Assembly (NCBI GenBank): GCA_002869565.1
Contig: PKUJ01000034.1
Coordinates: forward strand, 1 to 34,281
DNA: 34,281 nucleotides
Direction: 5' to 3'
DNA from: Arcobacter sp.
GTDB taxonomy: Bacteria > Campylobacterota > Campylobacteria > Campylobacterales > Arcobacteraceae
In this document: piece after piece, positions 8,394 to 17,193 of the stretch
Layout of the letters: the number at the start of each line of letters is the position of its first letter
How positions within the stretch are numbered: the stretch's first letter is position 1
The notes under the pieces: model-generated
What the model was told of the DNA's origin: nothing
Seen by the model: the letters and a program-made list of their open reading frames with translations, nothing else
Databases searched by the model: none
Translations under genes and position numbers: made by a program

Positions 8394-8756
8394 ATGTCAA
8401 CACATCTAATTCTTTCATCAGTTATATTTGTTTCAATTGCATTTATTTTAGTAGGAGTTTTCTTTCTAACTAAATATCTTGGACCAAATAATACTGAAGA
8501 CAAATTAAAAAACACGGTTTACGAAAGTGGTGTATCCAATCCAGTTGGTAACACTAACATCAGGTTTTCTGTAAAATTTTATCTAGTTGCAATAGGCTTC
8601 TTACTATTTGATGTAGAAATCATTTTTATGTTTCCTTGGGCAGTTAATATTATAGAACTAGGTTATTCAGGTCTTATCAAAATGTTTATCTTTATTGGAT
8701 TACTTTTTGCAGGATTAATTTATATGTATAAGAAAAAGGCATTATCATGGGATTAG
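8394..8756 (+). CDS. nuoA: NADH:quinone oxidoreductase subunit A
   Basis: A 120-residue membrane subunit with three helices (about 8-27, 62-82, 92-112). The loop after helix 1 has the conserved YESG (43-46) and helix 2 has FDVE (72-75), both hallmarks of NuoA/ND3 that contribute to the quinone-coupling region next to NuoH. First gene of a 14.5 kb operon. It overlaps nuoB by 10 bases. A promoter-like palindrome lies just upstream. Confidence 0.95.
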   Translation: MSTHLILSSVIFVSIAFILVGVFFLTKYLGPNNTEDKLKNTVYESGVSNPVGNTNIRFSVKFYLVAIGFLLFDVEIIFMFPWAVNIIELGYSGLIKMFIFIGLLFAGLIYMYKKKALSWD

Positions 8757-9262
8757 GAGCAGAATCTAATTTAGGTGACTCAATAGTCACCACAAAACTT
8801 GACGAAGCGATTAACTGGGCTAGATCATATTCTATGTGGCCAATGGCGTTTGGTACAGCATGTTGCGGTATTGAATTTATGTCCGTTGCAGCTGCAAAAT
8901 ATGATATTTCAAGATTTGGAGCAGAGGTTGTAAGATTCTCACCAAGACAAGCAGACTTACTTATTGTTGCAGGAACAATTTCTTATAAACAAGCTCCGGT
9001 ATTAAAAAAAATCTGGGATCAAATGTGTGAACCTAAGTGGGTTATCTCAATGGGTGCATGTGCTTGTTCTGGTGGATTTTATGATAACTATACAACTTTA
9101 CAAGGGATTGATGAATTAATTCCTGTTGATGAATATGTTTCTGGTTGTCCTCCAAGACCTGAAGCTGTACTTGATGCAATTATGAATATTCAAAAGAAAT
9201 CTTATGATGAATCAATTATAAAAGAAAGAAAAATGACTTATAAGGGGATTTTAGATGCATAA
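8747..9262 (+). CDS. nuoB: NADH:quinone oxidoreductase subunit B (N2 cluster)
   Basis: A 171-residue peripheral subunit that carries the terminal [4Fe-4S] cluster N2, the direct donor to quinone. Ligands are the adjacent Cys39-Cys40 (GTACCGIE), Cys105 in MGACACSGG and Cys134 in SGCPPRP. Normal length for the family. It starts inside the end of nuoA and overlaps the nuoCD start by eight bases, so translation is coupled on both sides. Confidence 0.96.
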   Translation: MGLGAESNLGDSIVTTKLDEAINWARSYSMWPMAFGTACCGIEFMSVAAAKYDISRFGAEVVRFSPRQADLLIVAGTISYKQAPVLKKIWDQMCEPKWVISMGACACSGGFYDNYTTLQGIDELIPVDEYVSGCPPRPEAVLDAIMNIQKKSYDESIIKERKMTYKGILDA

Positions 9263-10889
9263 GCCAGATATGTTAATTGATGCAAGTGAAATAAAATCAA
9301 CAATTTCAAGACTTAAAGATGAAGAAGATTATACACTTTTATTAGATATAACTGCTGTTGACTATTCAGTGTTTCCTGATATTACACCTTCAAGATTCGC
9401 TGTAATTTATATCTTAAGAACAAGTGACTTCAAAAAACACTTAACAATTAAAGCTTTTGTAGATGATAATACTCTAGAAGTAGATTCTATAATTGATTTA
9501 TATTTTGCTGCTGATTGGGGAGAAAGAGAAGTATTTGACCAATACGGAATAAAATTCAAAGGACATCCAAATTTAAAAAGAGTTCTTAACCATCACCAAT
9601 TTGTAGGTCATCCTTTAAGAAAAGATTATGAAATTACAAAAGGTCAAATTTGTACTGAGACTGAAGATTTAATGGATGAAATGACTCCTTTACTTAAATC
9701 TAAAGGTTATAAAGATAGTGACCTAGAAGATTTAATGATGTTAAATATTGGTCCATCACATCCTGCATCTCACGGTACAATTAGAAACTTCGTAGCAATG
9801 GAAGGTGAAACTATCACTGCTTGTGTTACAGAAATAGGATACTTACATAGAGGTTTTGAAAAATCTTGTGAAAACCATAATTACTCTCAAATTATTCCAT
9901 ATACAGATAGATTAAATTATTGTTCAGCAATGCTTAATAATATTGGTTATTCAAAAGCAGTTGAAGATATGTTAGGTGTAGATATTACACCAAGAGCTAA
10001 AATGATTAGAATAGTAATTGGTGAATTAAGTAGAATTACTGATCATCTAGTTTGTAATTCTGCAAATATGGTTGACTTAGGTGGACTTACAAACTTCTGG
10101 TATATCTTTGCGCCAAGAGATAAAGCATATAATCTATTCTCAAAGTTAACAGGGGCTAGACTTACAAACTCATACACAAGAATTGGTGGTTTAGAATTCG
10201 ATTTATATGATGGATTTGAAGCAGATTTAGAAGATGTTTTAAAAGATGTTGAAAAAGCTATTGTGGATTCTCTTTCTTTAGTTGAGCATAATAAAATTTT
10301 CCATGACAGAACACAAGATGTTGGAATAATTGAATCAGAATTTGCAATAAGCGCAGGAATTACTGGTGTAAATTTAAGAGCTGCAGGTGTTGCTAGAGAT
10401 TTAAGAAAAGATAATCCATATTACGGTTATGAAAATTTTGATTTTGATGTAGTAGTAGGTTCACATGGTGATGTTTATGACAGAATCATGTGTAGATTTG
10501 AAGAAATGACACAATCAATTAGAATTATTAGACAAGCTATGAAAAATATGCCAGATGGTGCAATAAATGTTGAACATCCTGCAATTTTCTTGCCATCAAA
10601 AGATGCTGTTTATGGAAATATTGAAGGTTTAATGAACCAATTTAAACTTACATTTGAAGGGATCAAGGTTCCTAAAGGTGAGTTTTACTCTGCAACTGAA
10701 GCAGGAAATGGTGAGCTAGGTTTCCACATAACAAGTGATGGTTCTGGAACACCTTACAAAATTAAATGTAGACCACCTTGTTATTATGCGCTTGGTGCTT
10801 ACGCAAGAATTGTAGAAGGTAATATGCTGGCAGATGCAGTTGTTACAATGGCAAGTATGAACTTTATTGCAGGGGAGTTTGATAGATAA
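9255..10889 (+). CDS. nuoCD: Fused NADH:quinone oxidoreductase subunits C and D
   Basis: A 544-residue fusion. The C part (about 1-135) ends with the 30-kDa signature ADWGEREVFDQYGI (86-99) and HPNLKRVL. The D part (about 155-544) begins MMLNIGPSHPASHGT (161-175), the quinone-site motif of the 49-kDa subunit, and continues with EIGYLHRGFEK (193-203) and YTDRLNY (216-222). It ends in MASMNFIAGEFDR, the canonical C terminus. With NuoB it forms the quinone chamber. The linker of about 20 residues is short and the C part is compact. Fused forms are known in E. coli and other bacteria. AAGGGGA lies about nine bases before the ATG; the stop overlaps the nuoE start (TAATG). Confidence 0.95.
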   Translation: MHKPDMLIDASEIKSTISRLKDEEDYTLLLDITAVDYSVFPDITPSRFAVIYILRTSDFKKHLTIKAFVDDNTLEVDSIIDLYFAADWGEREVFDQYGIKFKGHPNLKRVLNHHQFVGHPLRKDYEITKGQICTETEDLMDEMTPLLKSKGYKDSDLEDLMMLNIGPSHPASHGTIRNFVAMEGETITACVTEIGYLHRGFEKSCENHNYSQIIPYTDRLNYCSAMLNNIGYSKAVEDMLGVDITPRAKMIRIVIGELSRITDHLVCNSANMVDLGGLTNFWYIFAPRDKAYNLFSKLTGARLTNSYTRIGGLEFDLYDGFEADLEDVLKDVEKAIVDSLSLVEHNKIFHDRTQDVGIIESEFAISAGITGVNLRAAGVARDLRKDNPYYGYENFDFDVVVGSHGDVYDRIMCRFEEMTQSIRIIRQAMKNMPDGAINVEHPAIFLPSKDAVYGNIEGLMNQFKLTFEGIKVPKGEFYSATEAGNGELGFHITSDGSGTPYKIKCRPPCYYALGAYARIVEGNMLADAVVTMASMNFIAGEFDR

Positions 10890-11365
10890 TGAGTAAATTT
10901 AAATATACAGATGAAAAAGAACAAGAATTCAATAAAATTGCAGCAAAATACCCTAAGATAGATGCAATGATGCTTCCTGCTTTATGGTTAGTTCAAGAAC
11001 AAGAAGGTTGGGTTAGTCCTGATGCAATGGTATATGTTGCTGATAGATTAGGAAAAGCTCCAATCGAAGTTTATGAATTTGCGACTTTTTATACTATGTT
11101 CAATTTAAAACCAATTGGTACATATCATATTGAGCTTTGTAAAACACTCTCTTGTATGATTATGGGAGCGCCTGAACTTAAAAAATTTATAAAAGAGACA
11201 ATTGGAATTGAACCTGGACAAACAAGCGAAGATGGAAAATTTCACTTAAGTGAAGTTGAATGTCAAGGAGCTTGTGGTGGTGCACCAATGATTGCATTAA
11301 ACCACACATATCATGAAAATTTAACAGTTGATAAACTAAAAAATATTTTAGAGGGGTGCAAATAA
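10889..11365 (+). CDS. nuoE: NADH:quinone oxidoreductase subunit E
   Basis: A 158-residue thioredoxin-like subunit with the [2Fe-2S] cluster N1a, bound by Cys84 and Cys89 (CKTLSC) and by Cys125 and Cys129 (CQGAC). It forms the NADH-oxidising tip together with NuoF. Its stop overlaps the nuoF start. Helicobacter and Campylobacter lack a true nuoE at this place, so its presence shows that this complex I can use NADH. Confidence 0.95.
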   Translation: MSKFKYTDEKEQEFNKIAAKYPKIDAMMLPALWLVQEQEGWVSPDAMVYVADRLGKAPIEVYEFATFYTMFNLKPIGTYHIELCKTLSCMIMGAPELKKFIKETIGIEPGQTSEDGKFHLSEVECQGACGGAPMIALNHTYHENLTVDKLKNILEGCK

Positions 11366-12624
11366 TGGCTGCTGAAATTGTAAAAATTGTAAGTAAAAAC
11401 TTTGACATTCCAGATTCACATAAATTAGAAGTTGCTTTAAAACATGGTAGATATTCATCAATTGATAAACTATTTACTATGAAACCTGAAGATGTTACAG
11501 AAGAAGTTTGTAAATCAGGTCTTAGAGGAAAAGGTGGTGGAGGTGCTGCTTGTGGACCAAAATGGAAACTTATGCCACCAGTTGATGAAAGACCTAGATA
11601 CTTAATTTGTAATGGTGATGAATCAGAACCTGGAACTTTTAAAGATAGACAAATTTTCCAATATGATCCACATTTATTAATTGAAGGAATCATCTGTTCT
11701 TGTTATGCAATTGGAGCACATGAATCATTCATCTACATTAGAGGTGAATACAAGTTTTTCATTGACCAACTAAATAATGCAATAGAAGAAGCTTATGAAG
11801 CTGGAATCATTGGTAAAAAAGTTATGAATAAGTATGACTTCCCTATTGATATCACTGTTCATAGAGGTGGGGGAGCATATATTTGTGGTGAAAAATCTGC
11901 ACTTATTGAATCAATTGAAGGTAAAAGAGGACATCCAAGACTTAAGCCACATGGAAAAGAGTGTGAGTGGTTCTATGATATGCCTGCAACTGTAAATAAT
12001 GTTGAAACAATCGCATCAGTACCTAATATTGTTGAAAATGGTTATGAATCATATACAAAATATGGAACAGAAAAAGCTCCTGGGACTATGCTATTTGCAA
12101 TGAGTGGTCCAGTTAAAAATCCAGGTGTTTATGAAATGCCTTATGGTAATAAAATGATTGATGTAATCAATGAAATTGGTGGTGGAATGCGTGATGGGTT
12201 AAAGCTAAAAGCTGTAATTCCAGGTGGTGCTTCATGTCCAATTTTAACTGCTGAAGAAGTGGATAAAGCATACTTAGATTACGAGTCTATGTGGGATATT
12301 GGTTCAACTTTAGGTACTGGAGGAATGATGATTATTCCAGAAGGTGTATCTATGGTTGAAGTGGCAAAAAACTTGATTGAATTTTATCACCACGAATCTT
12401 GTGGTCAATGTACACCTTGTAGAGAAGGTACAGGGTGGATTGATAAAATTATCAAAAAAGTTTTAGATGGTGAAGGTTCAAGTGAAGATTTAGAGACAAT
12501 TCTTGATGTTTGTGAAACAATGAATGGTAAAACTGTTTGTGTTTTCGCACCGGCTGTGAAAGACATCATAAAAAGCATTGTTCAAAAATATAAACACGAA
12601 TTTGAATCACACTTTAGTAATTAA
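11365..12624 (+). CDS. nuoF: NADH:quinone oxidoreductase subunit F (FMN, NADH site)
   Basis: A 419-residue NADH-oxidising subunit. The glycine-rich stretch GLRGKGGGGAACG (52-64) and GGGAYICGEKSALIESIEG (168-186) form the FMN/NADH site. Cluster N3 is held by Cys346, Cys349, Cys352 and Cys392. I choose ATG 11365, which overlaps the nuoE stop (TAATG) and has GAGGGG nine bases upstream; a GTG at 11356 would add three residues but lies in that ribosome-binding site. It is followed after 18 bases by gltA rather than nuoG, which is an unusual order. True NuoF is missing in Helicobacter and Campylobacter. Confidence 0.95.
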   Translation: MAAEIVKIVSKNFDIPDSHKLEVALKHGRYSSIDKLFTMKPEDVTEEVCKSGLRGKGGGGAACGPKWKLMPPVDERPRYLICNGDESEPGTFKDRQIFQYDPHLLIEGIICSCYAIGAHESFIYIRGEYKFFIDQLNNAIEEAYEAGIIGKKVMNKYDFPIDITVHRGGGAYICGEKSALIESIEGKRGHPRLKPHGKECEWFYDMPATVNNVETIASVPNIVENGYESYTKYGTEKAPGTMLFAMSGPVKNPGVYEMPYGNKMIDVINEIGGGMRDGLKLKAVIPGGASCPILTAEEVDKAYLDYESMWDIGSTLGTGGMMIIPEGVSMVEVAKNLIEFYHHESCGQCTPCREGTGWIDKIIKKVLDGEGSSEDLETILDVCETMNGKTVCVFAPAVKDIIKSIVQKYKHEFESHFSN

Positions 12625-12642
12625 TTTAAATAAGGAGAGAAT

Positions 12643-13929
12643 ATGGCAAAAAACACTTTTACATTAACAGATAACAGAGATGGTAAATCATACGAATACG
12701 ATATTATCAGTGGAACAAGAGGACCTGATGTTGTAGATATAAGAACTTTCTATAAAGACTCAGGAATGTTTACTTATGATCCAGGTTATACATCAACTGC
12801 TTCTTGTGATTCTAAAATCACATTTATTGATGGTGAAAACTCTGAATTAAGATACAGAGGTCATTTAATCCAAGATTTAGTTGGTAAGCATTCTTATTTA
12901 GATGTTTGTTACCTTTTAATGAGACGTAGATTACCTACTCCTGAAGAATCTAAAGGTTTTGATTTAGAAATTAGACATAGATCTTTTTTACACGAAGCAG
13001 TAATTAGAATCTTTGATGCAATGCCAGATCATGCTCACCCAATGGCAACACTTGGTGCAGCAACAATGTCACTTGCTACAATTTATAAAGATCACGTAAA
13101 TTTAGAAGATGAAGATGCATTTAAAGAGATGAGAAGAAGAATTATTGCAAAAATGCCAACAATGGCAGCAATGGCCTATAGAAACTCTCTGGGTATTCCA
13201 ATGATTTATCCAGATGTTGATAGATATTTTACTGAGAACTTCTTATATATGATGAGAGCATATCCAGGTGGAAAAATGAAAAATCTTGGAAATGGATTAA
13301 CAGAAGAGATAAAACAAGTTGAAGTAGATGCACTTGATGCAATCTTTACACTTCACGCAGATCACGAACAAAATGCATCTACAACTACAGTTAGAGCAGT
13401 TGGTTCAACTGAAGCTCATCCATATGTATCAATTGCATCTGGTATTGCTGCATTATGGGGATCTGCTCATGGTGGTGCAAATGAAAAAGTTATGGATCAA
13501 TTAAAATTGATTGGTGATGTTAAAAATGTACCAACATATATTGCAAAAGCAAAAGATAGAAATGATCCATTTAGACTTATGGGATTTGGACATAGAGTTT
13601 ATAAAAATAGAGATCCAAGAGCTGAATCTTTAAAAGGATTACAAGATCAGTTAAGAGCTGAATTAAATCTAGATTCTAAACTTTTAGATATTGCAGCAGC
13701 AGTTGAAGAAGCAGCATTAAGTGATGATTATTTTAAAGATAGAGGTTTATATCCAAATATTGACTTCTATTCAGGAGTAATTTTAACTGCACTTAAAATT
13801 CCAGTACAAATGTTTACACCAATATTTGTTATAGGTAGAACAGTTGGATGGATTACACAATGGTCTGAATTAAAACAAGATCCAACAGCAAAAATTGCAA
13901 GACCTAGACAATTATATACAGGTAAATAG
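12643..13929 (+). CDS. gltA: Citrate synthase, inserted in the nuo operon
   Basis: A 428-residue type II (hexameric) citrate synthase, condensing acetyl-CoA and oxaloacetate at entry to the TCA cycle. Catalytic residues are in place: His276 (WGSAHGGANE), His317 (GFGHRVYKNRDPRA) and Asp374 (DFYSG). The N-terminal domain typical of the NADH-sensitive Gram-negative type is present, so allosteric control by NADH is possible but not shown. It has AAGGAGAG before the ATG, sits 18 bases after nuoF and 36 bases before nuoG on the same strand with no terminator between, so it is probably expressed with complex I. Codon use looks like that of the neighbours, giving no sign of recent transfer. Confidence 0.96.
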   Translation: MAKNTFTLTDNRDGKSYEYDIISGTRGPDVVDIRTFYKDSGMFTYDPGYTSTASCDSKITFIDGENSELRYRGHLIQDLVGKHSYLDVCYLLMRRRLPTPEESKGFDLEIRHRSFLHEAVIRIFDAMPDHAHPMATLGAATMSLATIYKDHVNLEDEDAFKEMRRRIIAKMPTMAAMAYRNSLGIPMIYPDVDRYFTENFLYMMRAYPGGKMKNLGNGLTEEIKQVEVDALDAIFTLHADHEQNASTTTVRAVGSTEAHPYVSIASGIAALWGSAHGGANEKVMDQLKLIGDVKNVPTYIAKAKDRNDPFRLMGFGHRVYKNRDPRAESLKGLQDQLRAELNLDSKLLDIAAAVEEAALSDDYFKDRGLYPNIDFYSGVILTALKIPVQMFTPIFVIGRTVGWITQWSELKQDPTAKIARPRQLYTGK

Positions 13930-13965
13930 AAAAATTAAGCGGTCAAAAAAAGGAGATGACACAAT

Positions 13966-15405
13966 ATGAGTGAACTTGTTAAACTATCAATAAATGGGAA
14001 TGAAACAGAAGCAGAAAAGGGTAGTCTATTAATAGATGCCCTTCTTGACAGAGATGTACACATTCCTCATTTTTGCTATCACCAAGCATTAGGAAAAGAT
14101 GGAAACTGTAGAATGTGTATGGTTGAAATTGAAGGTCAAAAAAGGCCACAAATTGCGTGTGATACTCCTATTAAAGATGGAATGATTGTAAGAACAGTAG
14201 GAGAAAATATTGAAAAAGTTAGAAGAGATATTTTAGAACTAGAACTTATCAATCATCCAATTGACTGTCCTACTTGTGATCAAGCAGGAGAGTGTAAACT
14301 TCAAGATTATTATATGGAATCAGGATTTTATGATTCAAGAGTTGAAGTAAAGGATAAAGTAACTGCAAGAAAAAGAATCGAACTTGGAAGTAATGTTATG
14401 CTTGACCAAGAGAGATGTGTACTTTGTACTAGATGTGTAAGGTTTTGTTCTGATATTACAGGAACAAACGAATTAGGTGTTATTAATAGAGCTGACCACT
14501 CAACAATTGGAATTTTTCCAGGACGACCTTTAAGTAACCCTTATGCAATGAATGTAGTAGATTTATGTCCAGTAGGAGCTTTAACTTCTCAAGATTTTAG
14601 ATTTAAACAAAGAGTATGGTTTATGGAAACATTTGATGCAATCTGTAATGGTTGTTCAAGAGGATGTAATATCACGGTTGACCATAGAAAAGAAAAATAT
14701 AAAGATGATCAAATCTTTAGATTTAAACCAAGAGTTAATAAAGAAGTTAATGGTTGGTTTATGTGTGATGAGGGAAGATTATCATATAAAAATGAAGGTA
14801 CAAATAGATTTGTGACACCATTAATCAGTGGAACTGAAACAGTCCTTGATAATACAATTACAAAAACATTTAAACTTTTAACTGAAGAAAAAAAGAATAT
14901 TTTATTTGTATTAGATCCTAACTTATCGTTAGAAGAAATGCAAAATGTAAAAAATTTAGCAAAAATATTAACTGCTAATGTTACAGGTTATTCACCACAA
15001 TATATTGATGAATCATTTGGTGATGACTATTTAAAGAAAAATGATAAAAGTTCAAATAGAGCTGCATTTAAAGAATTAGAAATTAATGAAGATGAAGATA
15101 CTTTTAATACATTGTTATCTGATGCATCATTAGTTGTAATCTTAGGGAATGAATATTTTGATAAACATCTTGGTTTATTAGAAAACAAAAAAGTAATAAG
15201 TTGTTTCTCTCATAATTGTTTAACTATATCAAAATCTGATGTTGCAATACCAACAGCATCTTTTTATGAAAAAAGCGGAACATATATCAATTTTGCAGGA
15301 ACAAAACAAAGGGTAATTTCGAAAATGAAGAAAAATAGACCAATGGAAACTATAACTTCAATAATAGAACATATTAAAACTATGGTAGATAAAGGTAATC
15401 TATGA
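13966..15405 (+). CDS. nuoG: NADH:quinone oxidoreductase subunit G, short form
   Basis: A 479-residue Fe-S subunit. The N-terminal part binds N1b (Cys37, Cys48, Cys51, Cys65), N5 (His97, Cys101, Cys104, Cys110) and N4 (Cys151, Cys154, Cys157, Cys201). It also has the extra N7 ligands Cys227, Cys230, Cys234 and Cys267, a cluster kept only in some bacteria. The molybdopterin-oxidoreductase-like domain is reduced to about 200 residues (280-479), against 400 or more in E. coli or Helicobacter, but retains the terminal motif YEKSGTYINFAG (433-444). The frame is open with no sign of a frameshift and its end overlaps nuoH (ATGA), so the short form looks genuine. GGAG lies 11 bases before the ATG. 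Confidence 0.93.
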   Translation: MSELVKLSINGNETEAEKGSLLIDALLDRDVHIPHFCYHQALGKDGNCRMCMVEIEGQKRPQIACDTPIKDGMIVRTVGENIEKVRRDILELELINHPIDCPTCDQAGECKLQDYYMESGFYDSRVEVKDKVTARKRIELGSNVMLDQERCVLCTRCVRFCSDITGTNELGVINRADHSTIGIFPGRPLSNPYAMNVVDLCPVGALTSQDFRFKQRVWFMETFDAICNGCSRGCNITVDHRKEKYKDDQIFRFKPRVNKEVNGWFMCDEGRLSYKNEGTNRFVTPLISGTETVLDNTITKTFKLLTEEKKNILFVLDPNLSLEEMQNVKNLAKILTANVTGYSPQYIDESFGDDYLKKNDKSSNRAAFKELEINEDEDTFNTLLSDASLVVILGNEYFDKHLGLLENKKVISCFSHNCLTISKSDVAIPTASFYEKSGTYINFAGTKQRVISKMKKNRPMETITSIIEHIKTMVDKGNL

Positions 15406-16685
15406 GTACGGCATCAATAGTAATTATTATTGTAAATATACTTCTTGCTAAAATATTATCAGTTGGAACAACTCCAATTATGGTTTGGTGGGAGAGAAGA
15501 GTAGCAGGTTTAATCCAAGATAGAACTGGTCCAAATAGAGCTGATATTGGGGGGATTAGACTTGGTGGCTTAATTCAAGCAATTGCAGATATGTTAAAAC
15601 TTGTATTTAAAGAGGATTTTACTCCTTCACATATTAAATATAAATTTTTATATACAATCGCTCCTGGAATCGTATTTATCTGTTCGTTTTTAACAATGGC
15701 AGTTATTCCATTTGCTGATAACTTAGTTATAGATGGGCAAAGTTTTATTATGCAAGCTATTCCAACAACTCTTGGAATCATGTGGTTCTTAGCATTCGCG
15801 GGACTTTCTGTATTTGGTATTATTTTAGGTGGTTATTCATCTGAAAACAAATATGGGCTTTTAGGTGGAATAAGAGCATCTGCTCAAGTTATTTCATATG
15901 AAGCAGCAATGGCATTATCTATAATTTCAGTGCTTTTAACGTATGGTTCAATTCACCTTGGAGATATGGTAAATGCTCAAAGTGGAGTAATATTTGGGTT
16001 TATTCCAGCATGGGGCATCTTTATGCAACCATTAGCTGCATTAATTTTTATTGTAACCGCATTTGCTGAAACAAATAGAACACCATTTGATATTGCAGAA
16101 GGTGAATCTGAAATTGTTGCAGGTTATCATACTGAGTATTCAGCTATGAGATTTGGTCTTTTCCAAGTTGGGGAGTATGCTGCAATGTCTGCATCTTCTG
16201 CAATTATAGTTACTCTATTTTTTGGAGGATATAATATTCCTTGGATAGATACAGCTACTTTACAAAATAATGCAAATTATATATTACTAATAATATCTGC
16301 ACTTCTACTATTTTCTGCTTTTGGATTTTCAAAATGGATGAACAAAAACTATAACTGGTTAGATGTAAATGATAAAAGACAAAGAGAAAAAAATATCTTA
16401 ATCAAAGCTTACTGGGGAATTGCAATTATTATAACTCTTATATCAATTGCTTTTTTTATAACTGGTCTTGGAGAAAATGGAACTAATATTGCAACAGCAG
16501 TTATTCAAATAGGAACATTTATTACAAAATTCTTTATGATGAGTTTTGTATTTATCTGGATTAGATGGACTCTATTAAGATTTAGATATGACCAACTACA
16601 AATGTTAGGATGGAAAGTGTTAATACCGCTATCTATTTTAAATATTGTAATTACAGCTATATTTGTAGTAGCAATAGGAAGATAA
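15402..16685 (+). CDS. nuoH: NADH:quinone oxidoreductase subunit H with an internal insertion
   Basis: A 427-residue membrane subunit that closes the quinone tunnel. Conserved parts are WWERRVAGLIQDRTGPNR (29-46), KEDFTP (70-75), ETNRTPFDIAEGESEIVAGY (223-242) and, near the end, RYDQLQMLGWKVLIPLS (395-411). The family is usually about 325-340 residues. The surplus is between GGYNIPW (275-281) and TFITKFF (372-378): about 85 residues holding two more hydrophobic segments (about 293-309 and 337-355) joined by a polar, charged loop rich in Asn, Lys and Arg. An even number of helices keeps the topology of the C-terminal part. Its start overlaps the nuoG stop and it is one base from nuoI. Confidence 0.94.
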   Translation: MSTASIVIIIVNILLAKILSVGTTPIMVWWERRVAGLIQDRTGPNRADIGGIRLGGLIQAIADMLKLVFKEDFTPSHIKYKFLYTIAPGIVFICSFLTMAVIPFADNLVIDGQSFIMQAIPTTLGIMWFLAFAGLSVFGIILGGYSSENKYGLLGGIRASAQVISYEAAMALSIISVLLTYGSIHLGDMVNAQSGVIFGFIPAWGIFMQPLAALIFIVTAFAETNRTPFDIAEGESEIVAGYHTEYSAMRFGLFQVGEYAAMSASSAIIVTLFFGGYNIPWIDTATLQNNANYILLIISALLLFSAFGFSKWMNKNYNWLDVNDKRQREKNILIKAYWGIAIIITLISIAFFITGLGENGTNIATAVIQIGTFITKFFMMSFVFIWIRWTLLRFRYDQLQMLGWKVLIPLSILNIVITAIFVVAIGR

Positions 16686-16686
16686 T

Positions 16687-17193
16687 ATGGGAATTAAAAT
16701 TGTACCTAGACATGGAAAGTCGTTAAAAGATAAACTATATATCCCAGCTATTTTTGGTGGGATGAAGACAACTTTTACTCACTTTAAAGAGAATTTAGGT
16801 GATGTATCAAAGCTAAGAACTATGCAATATCCAGAAGTACAACCTGATGATATTACGGATAGATATAGAGGTGTTCATAGACTAACAAAATGGGATGATG
16901 GAAGTGAAAAATGTGTTGCTTGTTATATGTGTGCAACAGCTTGTCCTGCTCAATGTATTTTTATTGATGCAGAAGAGAGATTTGATGAAGTAGCAGAAAA
17001 AAGACCAAAAGAGTTTAAAATTGATCTTCTTGAGTGTGTATATTGTGGATATTGTGTTGAAGCATGTCCATGTGATGCTATTAGAATGGATACTGGTATT
17101 TTTTCTTTTACAGGAAGTACTAGAGAAGAATTCGTAATAGATAAAAAGACACTTATGTCACATGAACGTTCAAAGGATTTTGATGATGAGTAA
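16687..17193 (+). CDS. nuoI: NADH:quinone oxidoreductase subunit I (N6a/N6b)
   Basis: A 168-residue ferredoxin-like subunit with two [4Fe-4S] motifs: Cys76, Cys79, Cys82, Cys86 and Cys117, Cys120, Cys123, Cys127. They carry electrons between NuoG and NuoB. The N-terminal region (about 1-50) has an amphipathic segment that docks on the membrane arm. The second motif reads CPCDAI, with a Cys where many homologues have other residues. Its last codons overlap the nuoJ start. Confidence 0.95.
   Translation: MGIKIVPRHGKSLKDKLYIPAIFGGMKTTFTHFKENLGDVSKLRTMQYPEVQPDDITDRYRGVHRLTKWDDGSEKCVACYMCATACPAQCIFIDAEERFDEVAEKRPKEFKIDLLECVYCGYCVEACPCDAIRMDTGIFSFTGSTREEFVIDKKTLMSHERSKDFDDE

Noticed and set aside
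11187-11693. 168-codon open frame on the minus strand opposite nuoE/nuoF
   Set aside because: Shadow of two strongly supported genes; its residue composition is low-complexity and it has no ribosome-binding site.
16687-17193. Ferredoxin gene rather than nuoI
   Set aside because: The position between nuoH and nuoJ, membrane-docking N terminus and spacing of both Cys motifs fit NuoI.
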